Assembly (NCBI RefSeq): GCF_001667185.1
Contig: NZ_LZIC01000041.1
Location: 1 to 64,000 of the forward strand
Source of the DNA: Mycobacterium sp. 852002-50816_SCH5313054-b
Lineage (GTDB): Bacteria; Actinomycetota; Actinomycetes; Mycobacteriales; Mycobacteriaceae
Reading direction: 5' to 3'
DNA: 64,000 nt
In this document: positions 26,179 to 35,298 of the stretch, in pieces
How positions within the stretch are numbered: the stretch's first letter is position 1
Layout: every line of letters starts with the position of its first letter
The notes under the pieces: model-generated
Told to the model about the DNA's origin: nothing
Seen by the model: the letters and a program-made list of their open reading frames with translations, nothing else
The model's database searches: none
Translations under genes and position numbers: made by a program

Positions 26179-27063
26179 GTGACGCGACCCGACAACGACC
26201 CCGCGCAGCTGCGTTCGGTGGCCGAAGAACTGGCCGTCGAGGCCGCCGAGTTCGTGCGGCGCCGCCGCGCCGAGGTGTTCGGTGGCCGGGCGGCGAGCCT
26301 TTCGGCGGCGGGCAGCGGCGCGGTGCGGTCGAAGACCACCCCGACTGATCCCGTGACCGTGGTCGACACCGAGACCGAGCGGCTACTGCGGGATCGGTTG
26401 GCCCAACTGCGCCCGGGTGACCCGATCCTCGGCGAGGAGGGCGGTGGGCCCGCCGGTGCGGGGGGCGCGCCCGCCGGCGCGGTCACCTGGGTGCTCGATC
26501 CCATCGACGGCACAGTGAATTTCGTTTACGGCATCCCCGCCTACGCGGTGTCGGTGGGCGCCCAGATCGACGGCGTGTCGGTGGCGGGCGCCGTCGCCGA
26601 CGTCGTCGGCGGCCGGGTGTATTCGGCCGCGACCGGCCTTGGTGCGCACGTCAGCGACGAGCGGGGGACGGAATCGTTGCAGTGCGCCGCGGTCAACGAT
26701 TTGTCGATGGCGTTGCTGGGCACCGGTTTTGGCTACTCGCGACGGCGCCGCGTGAGCCAGGCGGCCTTGGTGGCGCAGCTGCTGCCGGTGGTGCGCGACG
26801 TCCGCCGCATCGGTTCGGCGGCGCTGGACCTGTGCATGGTCGCGGCGGGCCGGCTGGACGCCTTCTACGAACACGGGCTGCAGGTGTGGGACCGCGCGGC
26901 GGGCGCGCTGATCGCGGCCGAGGCAGGGGCCCGCGTGGTGGTGACCGAGCCGGACGGCCCGTCGGGCAGCGCCGGGTTGGTGGTGGCCGCCGCCCCCGGA
27001 ATCGCCGACGAGCTGCTGGCGGCCCTGGATCGGTTCGGCGGCCTGCAGCCGCTGCCGGAGTGA
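26179..27063 (+). CDS. suhB: Inositol monophosphatase SuhB
   Basis: 294 residues. Mg-dependent, Li-sensitive phosphatase acting on inositol-1-phosphate, supplying inositol for phosphatidylinositol mannosides and mycothiol. Metal site motifs: EEGGG near residue 80, DPIDGTVNF at 107-115 and WDRAAGALIAAEAG near 235. The start is GTG 26179, 113 bases from the divergent ppgK ATG. Convergent with cei. Confidence 0.94.
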   Translation: MTRPDNDPAQLRSVAEELAVEAAEFVRRRRAEVFGGRAASLSAAGSGAVRSKTTPTDPVTVVDTETERLLRDRLAQLRPGDPILGEEGGGPAGAGGAPAGAVTWVLDPIDGTVNFVYGIPAYAVSVGAQIDGVSVAGAVADVVGGRVYSAATGLGAHVSDERGTESLQCAAVNDLSMALLGTGFGYSRRRRVSQAALVAQLLPVVRDVRRIGSAALDLCMVAAGRLDAFYEHGLQVWDRAAGALIAAEAGARVVVTEPDGPSGSAGLVVAAAPGIADELLAALDRFGGLQPLPE

Positions 27064-27070
27064 GCGGGTA

Positions 27071-27721
27071 TCAGCAGCTGCTGGAGTGAATCTTTTGCAG
27101 CAGTGCGGGATCCGACGGCTCGGTGGCACCGGGCTTCAGGCTGGCGAGCACCGCATCGACGTCGTCGCTGTGGGCCAGCGCGCTGAACTCGGTGCCGACG
27201 GCCAGGTCGACGGAATCGTCGGCGCGGTTGTCGTTGAACAATTCCGTGCACGGCGCCACCAGCCAGACCGCGGCCGCGGTGGCCTGCCCGGCCGTGCCGA
27301 AGCGGATCTGCCCTTGGCAGTTCAGCCTGGTGCCGGCGTAAACGGGGTCATTGGCTGCGGTGGGCTGCGCGAAGCCCAGGTCCTTCATGGCGCCGGCGAC
27401 ATCGCCGGCCTGGCCACCGCGACCGCTGGCGTTGAGGACGCGGACCTTGGTGTCGGCGAGTTTGGCGGGGGTGACGTCGGTCATGGCGCTGCGCGACACC
27501 TGCTCACCGAGTTGCGGGGCCGTCGACCCGGGCGGCTGCGGCGGCGGGTTGCACACGACGGCCTCGTGCACCTTCGCCGGTCGCGTCAGCGCCACGGTCC
27601 ACACCACGCCGGTGGCTACCACCAGGAGGGCGAGCACCACGAACGCGGGCCGGGGATTGCGCCGCCGGAATGGTCTACCGTGCTTGTCAAAAGCGGTACC
27701 TTCGGTAATCTGTGCGACCAC
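27071..27721 (-). CDS. cei: Cell-envelope integrity protein Cei (LytR_C domain)
   Basis: 216 residues, the same length as M. tuberculosis Rv2700. A short cytosolic N-terminus with RRRNPRPA, one membrane helix (about residues 26-44), then an extracytoplasmic LytR_C-type domain with four cysteines that can form two disulfides. Loss in M. tuberculosis weakens the envelope and virulence. The start is GTG 27721; TAGAGT (27728-27733, minus strand) lies six bases before it, implying a leaderless message. Confidence 0.93.
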   Translation of the reverse strand: MVAQITEGTAFDKHGRPFRRRNPRPAFVVLALLVVATGVVWTVALTRPAKVHEAVVCNPPPQPPGSTAPQLGEQVSRSAMTDVTPAKLADTKVRVLNASGRGGQAGDVAGAMKDLGFAQPTAANDPVYAGTRLNCQGQIRFGTAGQATAAAVWLVAPCTELFNDNRADDSVDLAVGTEFSALAHSDDVDAVLASLKPGATEPSDPALLQKIHSSSC

Positions 27722-27727
27722 ATGTGC

Positions 27728-27766
27728 ACTCTAAAGGCACTGTTTAAGACTCGAGGCAAGTGTCAA
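27728..27766 (-). promoter_or_regulatory. Promoter region of cei
   Basis: On the minus strand TTGACA (27761-27766) is a consensus -35. TAAACA (27741-27746) is a possible -10 with short spacing (14). The better -10 for a leaderless start is TAGAGT (27728-27733), six bases from the GTG. Two starts may exist. Confidence 0.45.
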
Positions 27767-27902
27767 TCCGCCGGTGTGACGTAAATCACACACTAATGGC
27801 GCGCGATACGGGCACGAATCGTTTGGTGGATGCGTTCGACGCTGGTACAAAGCGTTGCTTGGGATAAACGAGGCCTGTTAGAGGGGATGGGGCAGGGGAG
27901 AT

Positions 27903-28205
27903 ATGCCTACCGACTACGACGCTCCGCGGCGTACCGAGACCGACGACGTCTCGGAAGACTCGCTGGAGGAGCTCAAAGCACGACGCAACGAGGCGGCCTC
28001 GGCCGTCGTCGACGTCGACGAATCCGAAACTGCGGAGAATTTCGAACTGCCCGGCGCCGACCTTTCCGGAGAAGAGCTGTCCGTACGCGTCATCCCGAAA
28101 CAGGCCGACGAGTTCACCTGCTCGAGCTGCTTTTTGGTGCAACACCGCAGCCGTCTCGCCAACGAGAAGAACGGCGTGATGATCTGTACCGACTGCGCAG
28201 CCTGA
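27903..28205 (+). CDS. DUF4193-family zinc-ribbon-like protein (Rv2699c-like)
   Basis: 100 residues. Acidic N-terminal half (EDSLEELKARRNEAA, then an ELPGADLSGEELSV stretch) and a C-terminal four-cysteine element, FTCSSCFLVQHRSRL and MICTDCAA. Highly conserved and abundant in actinobacteria, function unknown; the zinc-ribbon end suggests contact with RNA, DNA or polymerase. GGGGAGAT precedes the ATG. Confidence 0.9.
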   Translation: MPTDYDAPRRTETDDVSEDSLEELKARRNEAASAVVDVDESETAENFELPGADLSGEELSVRVIPKQADEFTCSSCFLVQHRSRLANEKNGVMICTDCAA

Positions 28206-28209
28206 TCGG

Positions 28210-28695
28210 TCAGCTGCGCAATGCCGACAGCACCCGCTCCGGGTGACGGCAGCTCACCAGCCAGTACGGCGTCGGGTCGTCTGGGTCATCGAGGACCACC
28301 AGCACCATCGGGCCGACCCATGCCCGGTGCAGCACGTAGGCGGCCGGGTCGAGCTGACGGCCCAGGGCTGCCGACTTTGCCGACGGAGCTATCTCGGCGG
28401 ACCGGGCGATCACGTTGACCGGTAGATGCGCGTCGCCGGCCCACAGCTCCACCCCGCCCGGGGCGGACGGGTCCGCGGCGACGCGGATCTCGACCCGGCC
28501 CAGCCACAGCAGCGCACCGGTGGCCACCACGAACAGCGTTGCGTACGGCAGCCAGTCGGGCAGGGAGCGAACGCCGAGGTTGACTTCGAACGCGATCAGC
28601 GCCGCCAGCCCGAAAGCCAGTGGCCACCACCACCATGGCACCCACAGCCGTTCGCGATATCGCACGCTGTGCGGCGCGACGCGCGTTGCAGACAC
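28210..28695 (-). CDS. DUF3093-family membrane protein (Rv2698-like)
   Basis: 161 residues, the same length as Rv2698. Two membrane helices near the N-terminus ([19 protein letters not shown] and the following [15 protein letters not shown]), then a cytosolic or periplasmic beta-rich domain containing [11 protein letters not shown]. The start GTG 28695 leaves only 25 bases to the divergent dut start, so the two promoters overlap. Function unknown. Confidence 0.85.
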   Translation of the reverse strand: MSATRVAPHSVRYRERLWVPWWWWPLAFGLAALIAFEVNLGVRSLPDWLPYATLFVVATGALLWLGRVEIRVAADPSAPGGVELWAGDAHLPVNVIARSAEIAPSAKSAALGRQLDPAAYVLHRAWVGPMVLVVLDDPDDPTPYWLVSCRHPERVLSALRS

Positions 28696-28706
28696 GCGGT
28701 CAAGGG

Positions 28707-28712
28707 TAGTCT
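28707..28712 (+). promoter_or_regulatory. TAGTCT -10 element for dut
   Basis: Eight bases before GTG 28721; selects that start and a leaderless transcript within the 25-base divergent spacer. Confidence 0.45.
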
Positions 28713-28720
28713 GTGGCCCC

Positions 28721-29197
28721 GTGTCGACCAGTCTGGCCTCGCAAGTCAAAGTTGTCCGCCTCGATCCCGAACTGCCGCTGCCCGCCCGCGCCCACGACGG
28801 CGACGCCGGGGTCGATCTTTTCAGCGCCGAAGACGTCGAGTTGGACCCGGGGCGGCGCGCCCTGGTGCGAACGGGCATCGCGGTGGCCATTCCGTTCGGG
28901 ATGGTGGGTCTGGTGCACCCGCGCTCGGGATTGGCTGCGCGCGTTGGGCTTTCGATCGTCAACAGCCCGGGTACCATCGACGCGGGCTACCGCGGCGAGG
29001 TCAAGGTCGCGCTGATCAATCTCGACCCGGACGAGCCGATCGTGGTGCACCGCGGCGACCGGATTGCCCAATTGCTGGTGCAGCGGGTCGAGTTGGTGGA
29101 GCTGGTCGAGGTGTCGTCGTTCGACGAGGCCGGGCTGGCCGAAACATCCCGTGGCGACGGTGGTCACGGTTCCTCCGGAGGACATGCGAGTTTGTGA
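28721..29197 (+). CDS. dut: Deoxyuridine 5'-triphosphate nucleotidohydrolase
   Basis: 158 residues. Trimeric dUTPase that makes dUMP and keeps uracil out of DNA. Motifs in order: [12 protein letters not shown] (1), HPRSGLAAR (2), [10 protein letters not shown] (3), [11 protein letters not shown] (4) and [13 protein letters not shown] (5, P-loop-like arm). GTG start. Slightly longer than M. tuberculosis Dut, owing to a few extra residues after the start. Its TGA shares an A with the next ATG (TGATG), so translation is coupled. Confidence 0.96.
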   Translation: MSTSLASQVKVVRLDPELPLPARAHDGDAGVDLFSAEDVELDPGRRALVRTGIAVAIPFGMVGLVHPRSGLAARVGLSIVNSPGTIDAGYRGEVKVALINLDPDEPIVVHRGDRIAQLLVQRVELVELVEVSSFDEAGLAETSRGDGGHGSSGGHASL

Positions 29198-29940
29198 TGG
29201 CGGCATTCGGTAAGCGCTCAGACAAAGGCGACGGCGACCCCACGGACGACGTCGAGGCCCAGGGTTCCCCCGAGGAGTCCGAAGAGCTCGAGGGTCCGTT
29301 CGACATCGACGACTTCGACGATCCCGCGGTGGCCGAACTGGCGCGCCTCGACCTGGGTTCGGTCCTGATTCCCATGCCGGAGGCAGGCCAGCTGCAGGTC
29401 GAGCTGACCGAGACCGGCGTGCCCAGCGCGGTGTGGGTCGTCACGCCCAACGGTCGTTTCACGATCGCCGCCTACGCCGCGCCCAAGACGGCCGGCCTGT
29501 GGCGCGAGGTGGCCGCCGAGCTCGCCGACTCGCTGCGCAACGACTCGGCCAAGGTCAGCATCAAGGACGGCCCGTGGGGCCGCGAGGTGGTCGGCACCGC
29601 CACCGGCGTGGTGCGGTTCATCGGGGTCGACGGCTACCGGTGGATGATCCGCTGCGTGATCAACGGCGCGCACGAAACCATGGAAGCGTTGGAGCAGGAG
29701 GCGCGTGCGGCGTTGGCGGACACCGTGGTCCGCCGCGGCGACACCCCGCTGCCGGTGCGGACGCCGTTGCCCGTGCAGCTGCCCGAGCCGATGGCCGAAC
29801 AGCTGCGGGCGGCCGCGGCCGCGCAGCAGGCCCAGGTGCCGGGGGACCAGCCCCAGGGGGAACAGCCGCCCGAACCGGCCGCGCGCCGCAGCGCCGAGGG
29901 ATCGGCCATGCAGCAGCTGCGCACCACGACCGGCGGCTGA
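29197..29940 (+). CDS. DUF3710-family protein (Rv2696c-like)
   Basis: 247 residues. Acidic N-terminal 45 residues, a conserved core with DFDDPAVAELARLDLGSVLIP and RFIGVDGYRWMIRCVINGAH, then a Pro/Gln/Ala-rich C-terminal 60 residues. DUF3710 is actinobacterial and uncharacterised. It is coupled to dut by TGATG and always follows it in mycobacteria, so a role linked to nucleotide quality or DNA is possible but unproven. Confidence 0.87.
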   Translation: MAAFGKRSDKGDGDPTDDVEAQGSPEESEELEGPFDIDDFDDPAVAELARLDLGSVLIPMPEAGQLQVELTETGVPSAVWVVTPNGRFTIAAYAAPKTAGLWREVAAELADSLRNDSAKVSIKDGPWGREVVGTATGVVRFIGVDGYRWMIRCVINGAHETMEALEQEARAALADTVVRRGDTPLPVRTPLPVQLPEPMAEQLRAAAAAQQAQVPGDQPQGEQPPEPAARRSAEGSAMQQLRTTTGG

Positions 29941-29943
29941 CTC

Positions 29944-30642
29944 CTACAGCTCGGCGAGGGCGGCCAGGCAGGCCGCGCCCAGCGCGGCGGGGTCCGCGCC
30001 GAGCTGATCGAGCGTCACCGTCCGCAGTGCCGCACGCGGCGCGGCGGTGACCCAGTCGACCGCCACCTGCAACGGGTGGATCGGATCATCGACCGCGGCG
30101 GCCACCGCCAGCGGCGTGTCCAGCCCGGTCAGGTCCGCGTAGCTGGGCGCGACGTAGGCCGCCGCCTCCTCCATCGCGTCCGGCAACTGCGGCCACTGGG
30201 CGCGCCACGACCGGGTCAGCTCGTCGGCCAGCCACGGCGGGCTGGAGGCCCGCATCTGCGTCGTCGTCGCCGCCAGGCCGTCGGCGCGAAGCTGGCACGC
30301 CGAATACCGCGCGGCCAGCGCCGCGGGTGCGGTACCGGGAGCGCCGGCCCAGGCGGGCAGCGCGGCCAGGACGGCGACGGCGCGGTCGGGATGGGTCAGG
30401 GCCCACGCGGCCGCCACCGCGGCGCCGATCGAGACGCCGCCGACGCCGATCGGGCCTTCGCGCGCGGCGTCGTCCAACGCGGACAGGTAGCCGTCGATCA
30501 ACCGATCCGGCCGGGGCGGCGGGGCGACCAGCGTGGCGCCGACCTCGCGCAGCGGGTGAGAAAACGCCCGGTAGACGTAGTCGTCGTCGGAGCCGGTGCC
30601 CGGCAGCAACACGGTCGCGACGCCCCGCAGATCGACAGCCAT
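29944..30642 (-). CDS. Alpha/beta-hydrolase-like protein (Rv2695-like)
   Basis: 232 residues. Compact alpha/beta-hydrolase layout: VLLPGTGSDDDYV near the N-terminus, nucleophile elbow GGVSIGAAVA near residue 90, an AVDDPIHPL acid region. No clear catalytic His near the end, so activity is uncertain. ATG 30642 gives MAVDLRGV and a length close to the M. tuberculosis protein. Convergent with the DUF3710 gene. Confidence 0.8.
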   Translation of the reverse strand: MAVDLRGVATVLLPGTGSDDDYVYRAFSHPLREVGATLVAPPPRPDRLIDGYLSALDDAAREGPIGVGGVSIGAAVAAAWALTHPDRAVAVLAALPAWAGAPGTAPAALAARYSACQLRADGLAATTTQMRASSPPWLADELTRSWRAQWPQLPDAMEEAAAYVAPSYADLTGLDTPLAVAAAVDDPIHPLQVAVDWVTAAPRAALRTVTLDQLGADPAALGAACLAALAEL

Positions 30643-30778
30643 CCCTCGATAGTGCCCGGCCCCCGGGAGCGGTCCAACATCACGTTTCATTCGGTTGGCG
30701 CCAGGGAACCAACAGGTCTACGGTGTCCGTTGGCATGGAGGAAGCACCGAGGCTTTAACAGCACTGTCAGGAGTGGCC

Positions 30779-31147
30779 ATGGGGGCCCAAGGATATTTGC
30801 GCCGGCTCACCCGTCGGTTGACGGAGGACCCGGAGCAGCTCGACTCCGAAGAATTGTCCGACGAAATCGCGAGTACCGGCGCGCAGCGCGCGATCGACTG
30901 CGAACGTGGCCAGGAAGTCACCATGGTCGGCACGCTGCGCAGCGTGGAAACGAACGGCAAGGGTTGCTCCGGCGGGGTCCGCGCCGAACTGTTTGACGGC
31001 ACCGACACCGTCACCCTGGTGTGGTTGGGCCAGCGCCGCATTCCCGGTATCGACTCGGGCCGCACGCTGCGGGTCCGGGGCCGGCTGGGCAAGCTGGACA
31101 ACGGCACCAAGGCGATCTACAACCCGCACTACGAAATTCAGCGGTGA
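30779..31147 (+). CDS. OB-fold nucleic-acid-binding-like protein (Rv2694c-like)
   Basis: 122 residues, the same length as Rv2694c. An OB-fold of the tRNA-anticodon/RecG type: QEVTMVGTLRSVETN, AELFDGTDTVTLVWLG, TLRVRGRLG and the C-terminal AIYNPHYEI. It probably binds single-stranded nucleic acid. ATG 30779 has AGGAG upstream. Its TGA overlaps the GTG of the next gene (GTGA). Confidence 0.87.
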   Translation: MGAQGYLRRLTRRLTEDPEQLDSEELSDEIASTGAQRAIDCERGQEVTMVGTLRSVETNGKGCSGGVRAELFDGTDTVTLVWLGQRRIPGIDSGRTLRVRGRLGKLDNGTKAIYNPHYEIQR

Positions 31148-31821
31148 CGTCCCCCCGCCGCATGGGGGGCACGCCCGAGACCACTAACCGCATGAGCCCG
31201 GAGCGCCTGCTGGAACAGGTGGGCGGGCTCAGTGGTGTCATCTACTCGTCGCTGCCCGTGGTGATCTTCGTGGCGGTTTCCGGCCTGTCCGGGCTGCTGC
31301 CCGCCATCGGCGCCGCGCTGGGCGCGGCCGCGCTGGTCTTGCTGTGGCGCCTGATCCGGCGGGAGTCCACCCAGCCGGCGTTCTCCGGGTTCATCGGCGT
31401 CGCCGTCTGCGCGCTGATCGCCTACGCGGTGGGGCAGTCCAAGGGCTACTTCCTGGTGGGCATCTGGATGTCGCTGCTGTGGGCGGTGCTGTTCGCGGCG
31501 TCGGTGCTGATCCGTCGGCCGCTCGTCGGCTACGCCTGGAGCTGGGCCACCGGGCGCGATCGCGCCTGGCGCGACGTGCCGCGGGCCGTCTACGCGTTCG
31601 ACATCGCCTCGCTGTGCTGGGTGCTGGTGTTCGGCGCCCGGTTCGTGGTCCAGCGCATCCTCTACGACGCCGACCAGACCGGTTGGCTGGGCGTGGCCCG
31701 CATCGGGATGGGCTGGCCGCTGACGGTGCTGGCCGCGCTGGCGACATTCGCGGCGATCAAGGCCGCGCAGCGCGCGATGCCCGCCGGACAGAGCGCCGGC
31801 GCCGACACCGTGACCGACTAG
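31144..31821 (+). CDS. DUF3159-family integral membrane protein (Rv2693c-like)
   Basis: 225 residues with about five to six helices (SSLPVVIFVAVSGLSGLL, AAALVLLWRLI, FIGVAVCALIAYAVG, FLVGIWMSLLWAVLFAASVL and others). The conserved loop VGYAWSWATGRDRAWR lies between helices. GTG 31144 overlaps the preceding stop and gives a length close to the M. tuberculosis protein. The stop overlaps the convergent ceoC stop by four bases (CTAG). Function unknown. Confidence 0.85.
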   Translation: MTSPRRMGGTPETTNRMSPERLLEQVGGLSGVIYSSLPVVIFVAVSGLSGLLPAIGAALGAAALVLLWRLIRRESTQPAFSGFIGVAVCALIAYAVGQSKGYFLVGIWMSLLWAVLFAASVLIRRPLVGYAWSWATGRDRAWRDVPRAVYAFDIASLCWVLVFGARFVVQRILYDADQTGWLGVARIGMGWPLTVLAALATFAAIKAAQRAMPAGQSAGADTVTD

Positions 31822-32492
31822 TCGCCGGGCTCGCTGGCCGGCAGCAGCAGCTTCTGCAGCTCCTCTTCGGCTTCGGCGACCGCCACGAAGAGGAGTTCGT
31901 CACCGCCCTCGAGCGGCTCGTCGGCCTCCGGCACGATGACGCGCGGGCCGCGCAGGATGGTCACCAGCGTCGCGTCCCGGGGCAGCTGCAACCGGCGCAC
32001 CGGCTTGCCGCCCCATGGCGTGTCGTCGGGCAGGGTGATCTCGACCAAGTTGGCCTGACCCCGGCGGAATTCCATGAGCCGCACCAGATCACCGACGGCG
32101 ACGGCCTCCTCGATGAGCGAGGCCAGCATGCGCGGCGTGGACACGGCGACGTCCACCCCCCACGCGTCGGTGAACAGCCATTCGTTGCGGGGATCGTTGA
32201 CCCGGGCGACCACCCGGGGCACCGCGAACTCGGTCTTGGCCAACAGGCTGAGCACCACGTTGACCTTGTCATCGCCGGTCGCGGCGACCACCACGTCGAA
32301 GCCCTCCAGGTGCACCGACTGCAGCAGGCTCAGCTCGCAGGCGTCGCCGAGGCGCCAGTGCGCGGCCGGGATGGCGTCGACGTCGACGTGCTCGGGGTTG
32401 CGCTCGATCAGGGTCACGTCGTGGCCGTTGCCGACGAGTTCGCGGGTGACCGATCGGCCGACGGCGCCGGCCCCGGCGACAGCTACCTTCAT
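31818..32492 (-). CDS. ceoC: TrkA-type potassium-uptake regulator CeoC
   Basis: 224 residues. RCK domain with N-terminal Rossmann motif VAGAGAVGRS, an acidic residue after the second strand (IERNPEH), and a C-terminal TrkA_C domain. It gates a potassium channel or symporter subunit by binding NAD(H) or nucleotides. The ATG overlaps the ceoB stop (ATGA). M. tuberculosis CeoB and CeoC are reported as the TrkA-type K+ system components. Confidence 0.93.
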   Translation of the reverse strand: MKVAVAGAGAVGRSVTRELVGNGHDVTLIERNPEHVDVDAIPAAHWRLGDACELSLLQSVHLEGFDVVVAATGDDKVNVVLSLLAKTEFAVPRVVARVNDPRNEWLFTDAWGVDVAVSTPRMLASLIEEAVAVGDLVRLMEFRRGQANLVEITLPDDTPWGGKPVRRLQLPRDATLVTILRGPRVIVPEADEPLEGGDELLFVAVAEAEEELQKLLLPASEPGD

Positions 32493-33172
32493 TTGCGCGG
32501 TCCCGACTCGAGGTCCTCAGCCGGGGGCAGCGCCGCGATGGCGACCGCCTCGGCGGCGCGGCCGGATATCGCCGCGATGTAGACCTTATCGCCGGCCTGG
32601 ATCACGGTCTTCGGTTCGGGCAACACCCCGGTGCCGAACCGGATCAGAAACGCCACCCGCGCGCCGGTGGCCTGCTCCAGGTCGGTGGCCCGGTGCCCCA
32701 CCCAGTCCTCGTGCAGATCGACCTCGGCCACCGCAACGGTCCCGGTCGGATCGCGCCACTTGGCGGTCTCGCTTTCCCGGGTGAGGGTGTTGAGCAGGCG
32801 GTCGGTGGTCCAGGGGACGGTCGCGATCGTCGGGATGCCGAGGCGCTCGTAGACCTCGGCGCGCTTGGCGTCGTAGATCCGGGCCACGACGCGCTGTACG
32901 CCGAAGGTCTCCCGCGCCAGCCGGGCCGAGATGATGTTCGAGTTGTCCCCGGACGACACCGCGGCGAAGGCATCGGCCCCCTCGATGCCGGCGCTGAGCA
33001 GCACGTCCCGGTCGAATCCCTGGCCCAGCACCCGCTCGCCGGAGAACTCCGGACTCAGCCGGTTGAAGGCGGTGCTGTCGCGGTCGATGACGGCCACGTC
33101 GTGGCCGATGCGGGAGAGCGCGTCGGCCAGCGAAGAGCCCACCCGCCCGCAACCCATCACAACCACGCGCAC
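32489..33172 (-). CDS. ceoB: TrkA-type potassium-uptake regulator CeoB
   Basis: 227 residues from GTG 33172, matching the M. tuberculosis length. Paralogue of CeoC: Rossmann motif VVMGCGRVGSS, IDRDSTAF after strand 2, SSGDNSNIISARLAR, then a TrkA_C domain (GTGVLPEPKTVIQAGDKVYIA). First gene of the ceoB-ceoC pair. Divergent from the APC permease gene, with 131 bases between starts. Confidence 0.93.
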   Translation of the reverse strand: MRVVVMGCGRVGSSLADALSRIGHDVAVIDRDSTAFNRLSPEFSGERVLGQGFDRDVLLSAGIEGADAFAAVSSGDNSNIISARLARETFGVQRVVARIYDAKRAEVYERLGIPTIATVPWTTDRLLNTLTRESETAKWRDPTGTVAVAEVDLHEDWVGHRATDLEQATGARVAFLIRFGTGVLPEPKTVIQAGDKVYIAAISGRAAEAVAIAALPPAEDLESGPRK

Positions 33173-33289
33173 TTGGGGTCCTCTCGGCTGCGTCCTGCGC
33201 TGTTCAATCGGCAACCCGGGGCTGGCCAGCCGATTCGGTCCGTCCGCGAACATTCTTGCCTACGAAACGCTAGCAAGCCCGGGTGGGCT

Positions 33290-33295
33290 TACTCT
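33290..33295 (+). promoter_or_regulatory. TACTCT -10 element for the APC permease gene
   Basis: Eight bases before GTG 33304; it lies inside the longer reading frame and so argues against the GTG at 33283. Confidence 0.4.
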
Positions 33296-33303
33296 TGGCT
33301 CTC

Positions 33304-35298
33304 GTGTCCAAACTTTCGACCGCTGCGCGCCGGGTGCTCATCGGCCGGCCGCAACGCAGCGACCGGCTGAGTCACACCCTGCTGCCCAAGCGGATCGCCT
33401 TGCCGGTGTTCGCCTCCGACGCGCTGTCCTCGGTGGCCTACGCGCCCGAGGAAGTCTTCCTGATGCTCTCGGTGGCGGGGGTGAGCGCGTACGCGCTGAC
33501 GCCGTGGATCGGCCTGGCCGTGGCCGCGGTCATGTTGGTCGTGGTGGCCAGCTACCGGCAGAACGTGCACGCCTATCCGTCGGGCGGCGGCGACTACGAG
33601 GTGGTCACCACCAACCTCGGCGATACCGCGGGCCTCGTGGTGGCCAGCGCCCTGATGGTGGATTACGTTCTCACCGTTGCCGTTTCGACGGCGTCGGCGA
33701 TGTCGAACATCGGCTCGGCGATCCCGATCGTCGCGCACAACAAGGTGTGGTTCTGTGTCGCCGCGATCCTGTTGGTGATGGCGTTGAACCTGCGCGGGGT
33801 CCGCGAGTCCGGGCTGGCGTTCGCCATTCCGACCTACGCGTTCATCGTCGGCGTGCTGGTCATGATCGGCTGGGGCTTGTTCCGGATCTTCGTGCTGGGC
33901 AACCCGCTACGCGCGGAATCGGCCGGTTTCGAGATGCACGCCGAGCACGGCCAGATCGTCGGCTTCGCTTTGGCTTTCCTGGTGGCGCGGTCGTTCTCGT
34001 CGGGGTGCGCGGCGCTGACCGGTGTCGAGGCGATCAGCAACGGCGTGCCGGCGTTTCAGAAGCCCAAGTCGCGCAACGCGGCAACGACCCTGCTGATGCT
34101 GGGTGGCATCGCGGTGACCCTGCTGATGGGCATCATCGTGCTGGCCGAGAAGATCGGGGTCAAGCTCGTCGAGGATCCCGCGCGCCAGCTGACCGGCGCC
34201 CCGCCGAACTACTACCAAAAGACGTTGGTCACGCAGTTGGCGGAGACGGTGTTCGGCAGCTTTCATGTCGGGTTCCTGCTGATCGCCACGGTGACCGCGC
34301 TGATCCTGGTGCTCGCCGCCAACACCGCGTTCAACGGGTTCCCCGTGCTCGGCTCGATCCTGGCGCAGCACAGCTACCTTCCGCGCCAATTGCACACCCG
34401 CGGTGACAGATTGGCGTTCTCCAACGGAATCCTGTTTCTGTCCGGGGCGGCCCTGTTGGCGATCATCGCGTTCCGTGGCGAGGTCACCGCGCTGATCCAG
34501 CTGTACATCGTCGGCGTGTTCATCTCGTTCACGCTGAGCCAGATCGGCATGGTCCGGCACTGGACCCGGTTGCTGCGCACCGAGACCGATCCGCGGGCGC
34601 GGGGCAAGATGATGCGCTCGCGGGTGGTCAACACGGTCGGATTGCTGTCCACCGGCGCCGTGCTGCTGGTCGTGCTGGTCACCAAGTTCGCCGCGGGGGC
34701 GTGGATCGCCCTGTTCGCGATGAGCTTGCTGTTCATCATCATGAAGATGATCCACCGGCACTACCACACCGTGAGCCGGGAATTGGAGGAGCAGGAGGCG
34801 GCCGAGCACGACGTGGTGTTGCCCAGCCGCAATCACGCCTTGGTGCTGGTGTCCAAGCTGCACCTGCCGACCCTGCGCGCGCTGGCCTACGCGCGCGCCA
34901 CCCGTCCCGACGCGCTCGAGGCCCTCACGGTCAGCGTCGACGACGCCGAAACCCGCGACCTGGTGCACAGGTGGGAGGAAAGCGATATCAGTGTGCCGCT
35001 CAAGGTCATTGCGTCGCCGTATCGCGAGATCACCCGGCCCATACTCGATTACGTCAAACGGGTCAGCAAGGAGTCACCGCGCACCGTGGTGACGGTGTTC
35101 ATCCCCGAGTATGTGGTGGGCCACTGGTGGGAGCAGGTGCTGCACAACCAAAGCGCGCTGCGGCTCAAGGGCAGGTTGCTGTTCATGCCCAATGTGATGG
35201 TGACTTCGGTTCCCTGGCAACTGAATTCGTCGGAACGACTCAAGGCCTTCCAACCGCACGCGGCGCCCGGCGACGCCCGTCGCGGCATCTTCGATTGA
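33304..35298 (+). CDS. APC-superfamily permease with C-terminal soluble domain (Rv2690c-like)
   Basis: 664 residues. Twelve predicted helices in the first 480 residues, beginning LPVFASDALSSVAYAPEEVFL, then a soluble domain of about 170 residues with RALAYARATRPDALEALTVSVDD, similar to domains on KimA/YdaO-type potassium importers. That similarity, plus the neighbouring TrkA-type genes, hints at K+ transport; amino-acid transport is the other option. The TGA overlaps the next start (TTGA). Confidence 0.85.
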   Translation: MSKLSTAARRVLIGRPQRSDRLSHTLLPKRIALPVFASDALSSVAYAPEEVFLMLSVAGVSAYALTPWIGLAVAAVMLVVVASYRQNVHAYPSGGGDYEVVTTNLGDTAGLVVASALMVDYVLTVAVSTASAMSNIGSAIPIVAHNKVWFCVAAILLVMALNLRGVRESGLAFAIPTYAFIVGVLVMIGWGLFRIFVLGNPLRAESAGFEMHAEHGQIVGFALAFLVARSFSSGCAALTGVEAISNGVPAFQKPKSRNAATTLLMLGGIAVTLLMGIIVLAEKIGVKLVEDPARQLTGAPPNYYQKTLVTQLAETVFGSFHVGFLLIATVTALILVLAANTAFNGFPVLGSILAQHSYLPRQLHTRGDRLAFSNGILFLSGAALLAIIAFRGEVTALIQLYIVGVFISFTLSQIGMVRHWTRLLRTETDPRARGKMMRSRVVNTVGLLSTGAVLLVVLVTKFAAGAWIALFAMSLLFIIMKMIHRHYHTVSRELEEQEAAEHDVVLPSRNHALVLVSKLHLPTLRALAYARATRPDALEALTVSVDDAETRDLVHRWEESDISVPLKVIASPYREITRPILDYVKRVSKESPRTVVTVFIPEYVVGHWWEQVLHNQSALRLKGRLLFMPNVMVTSVPWQLNSSERLKAFQPHAAPGDARRGIFD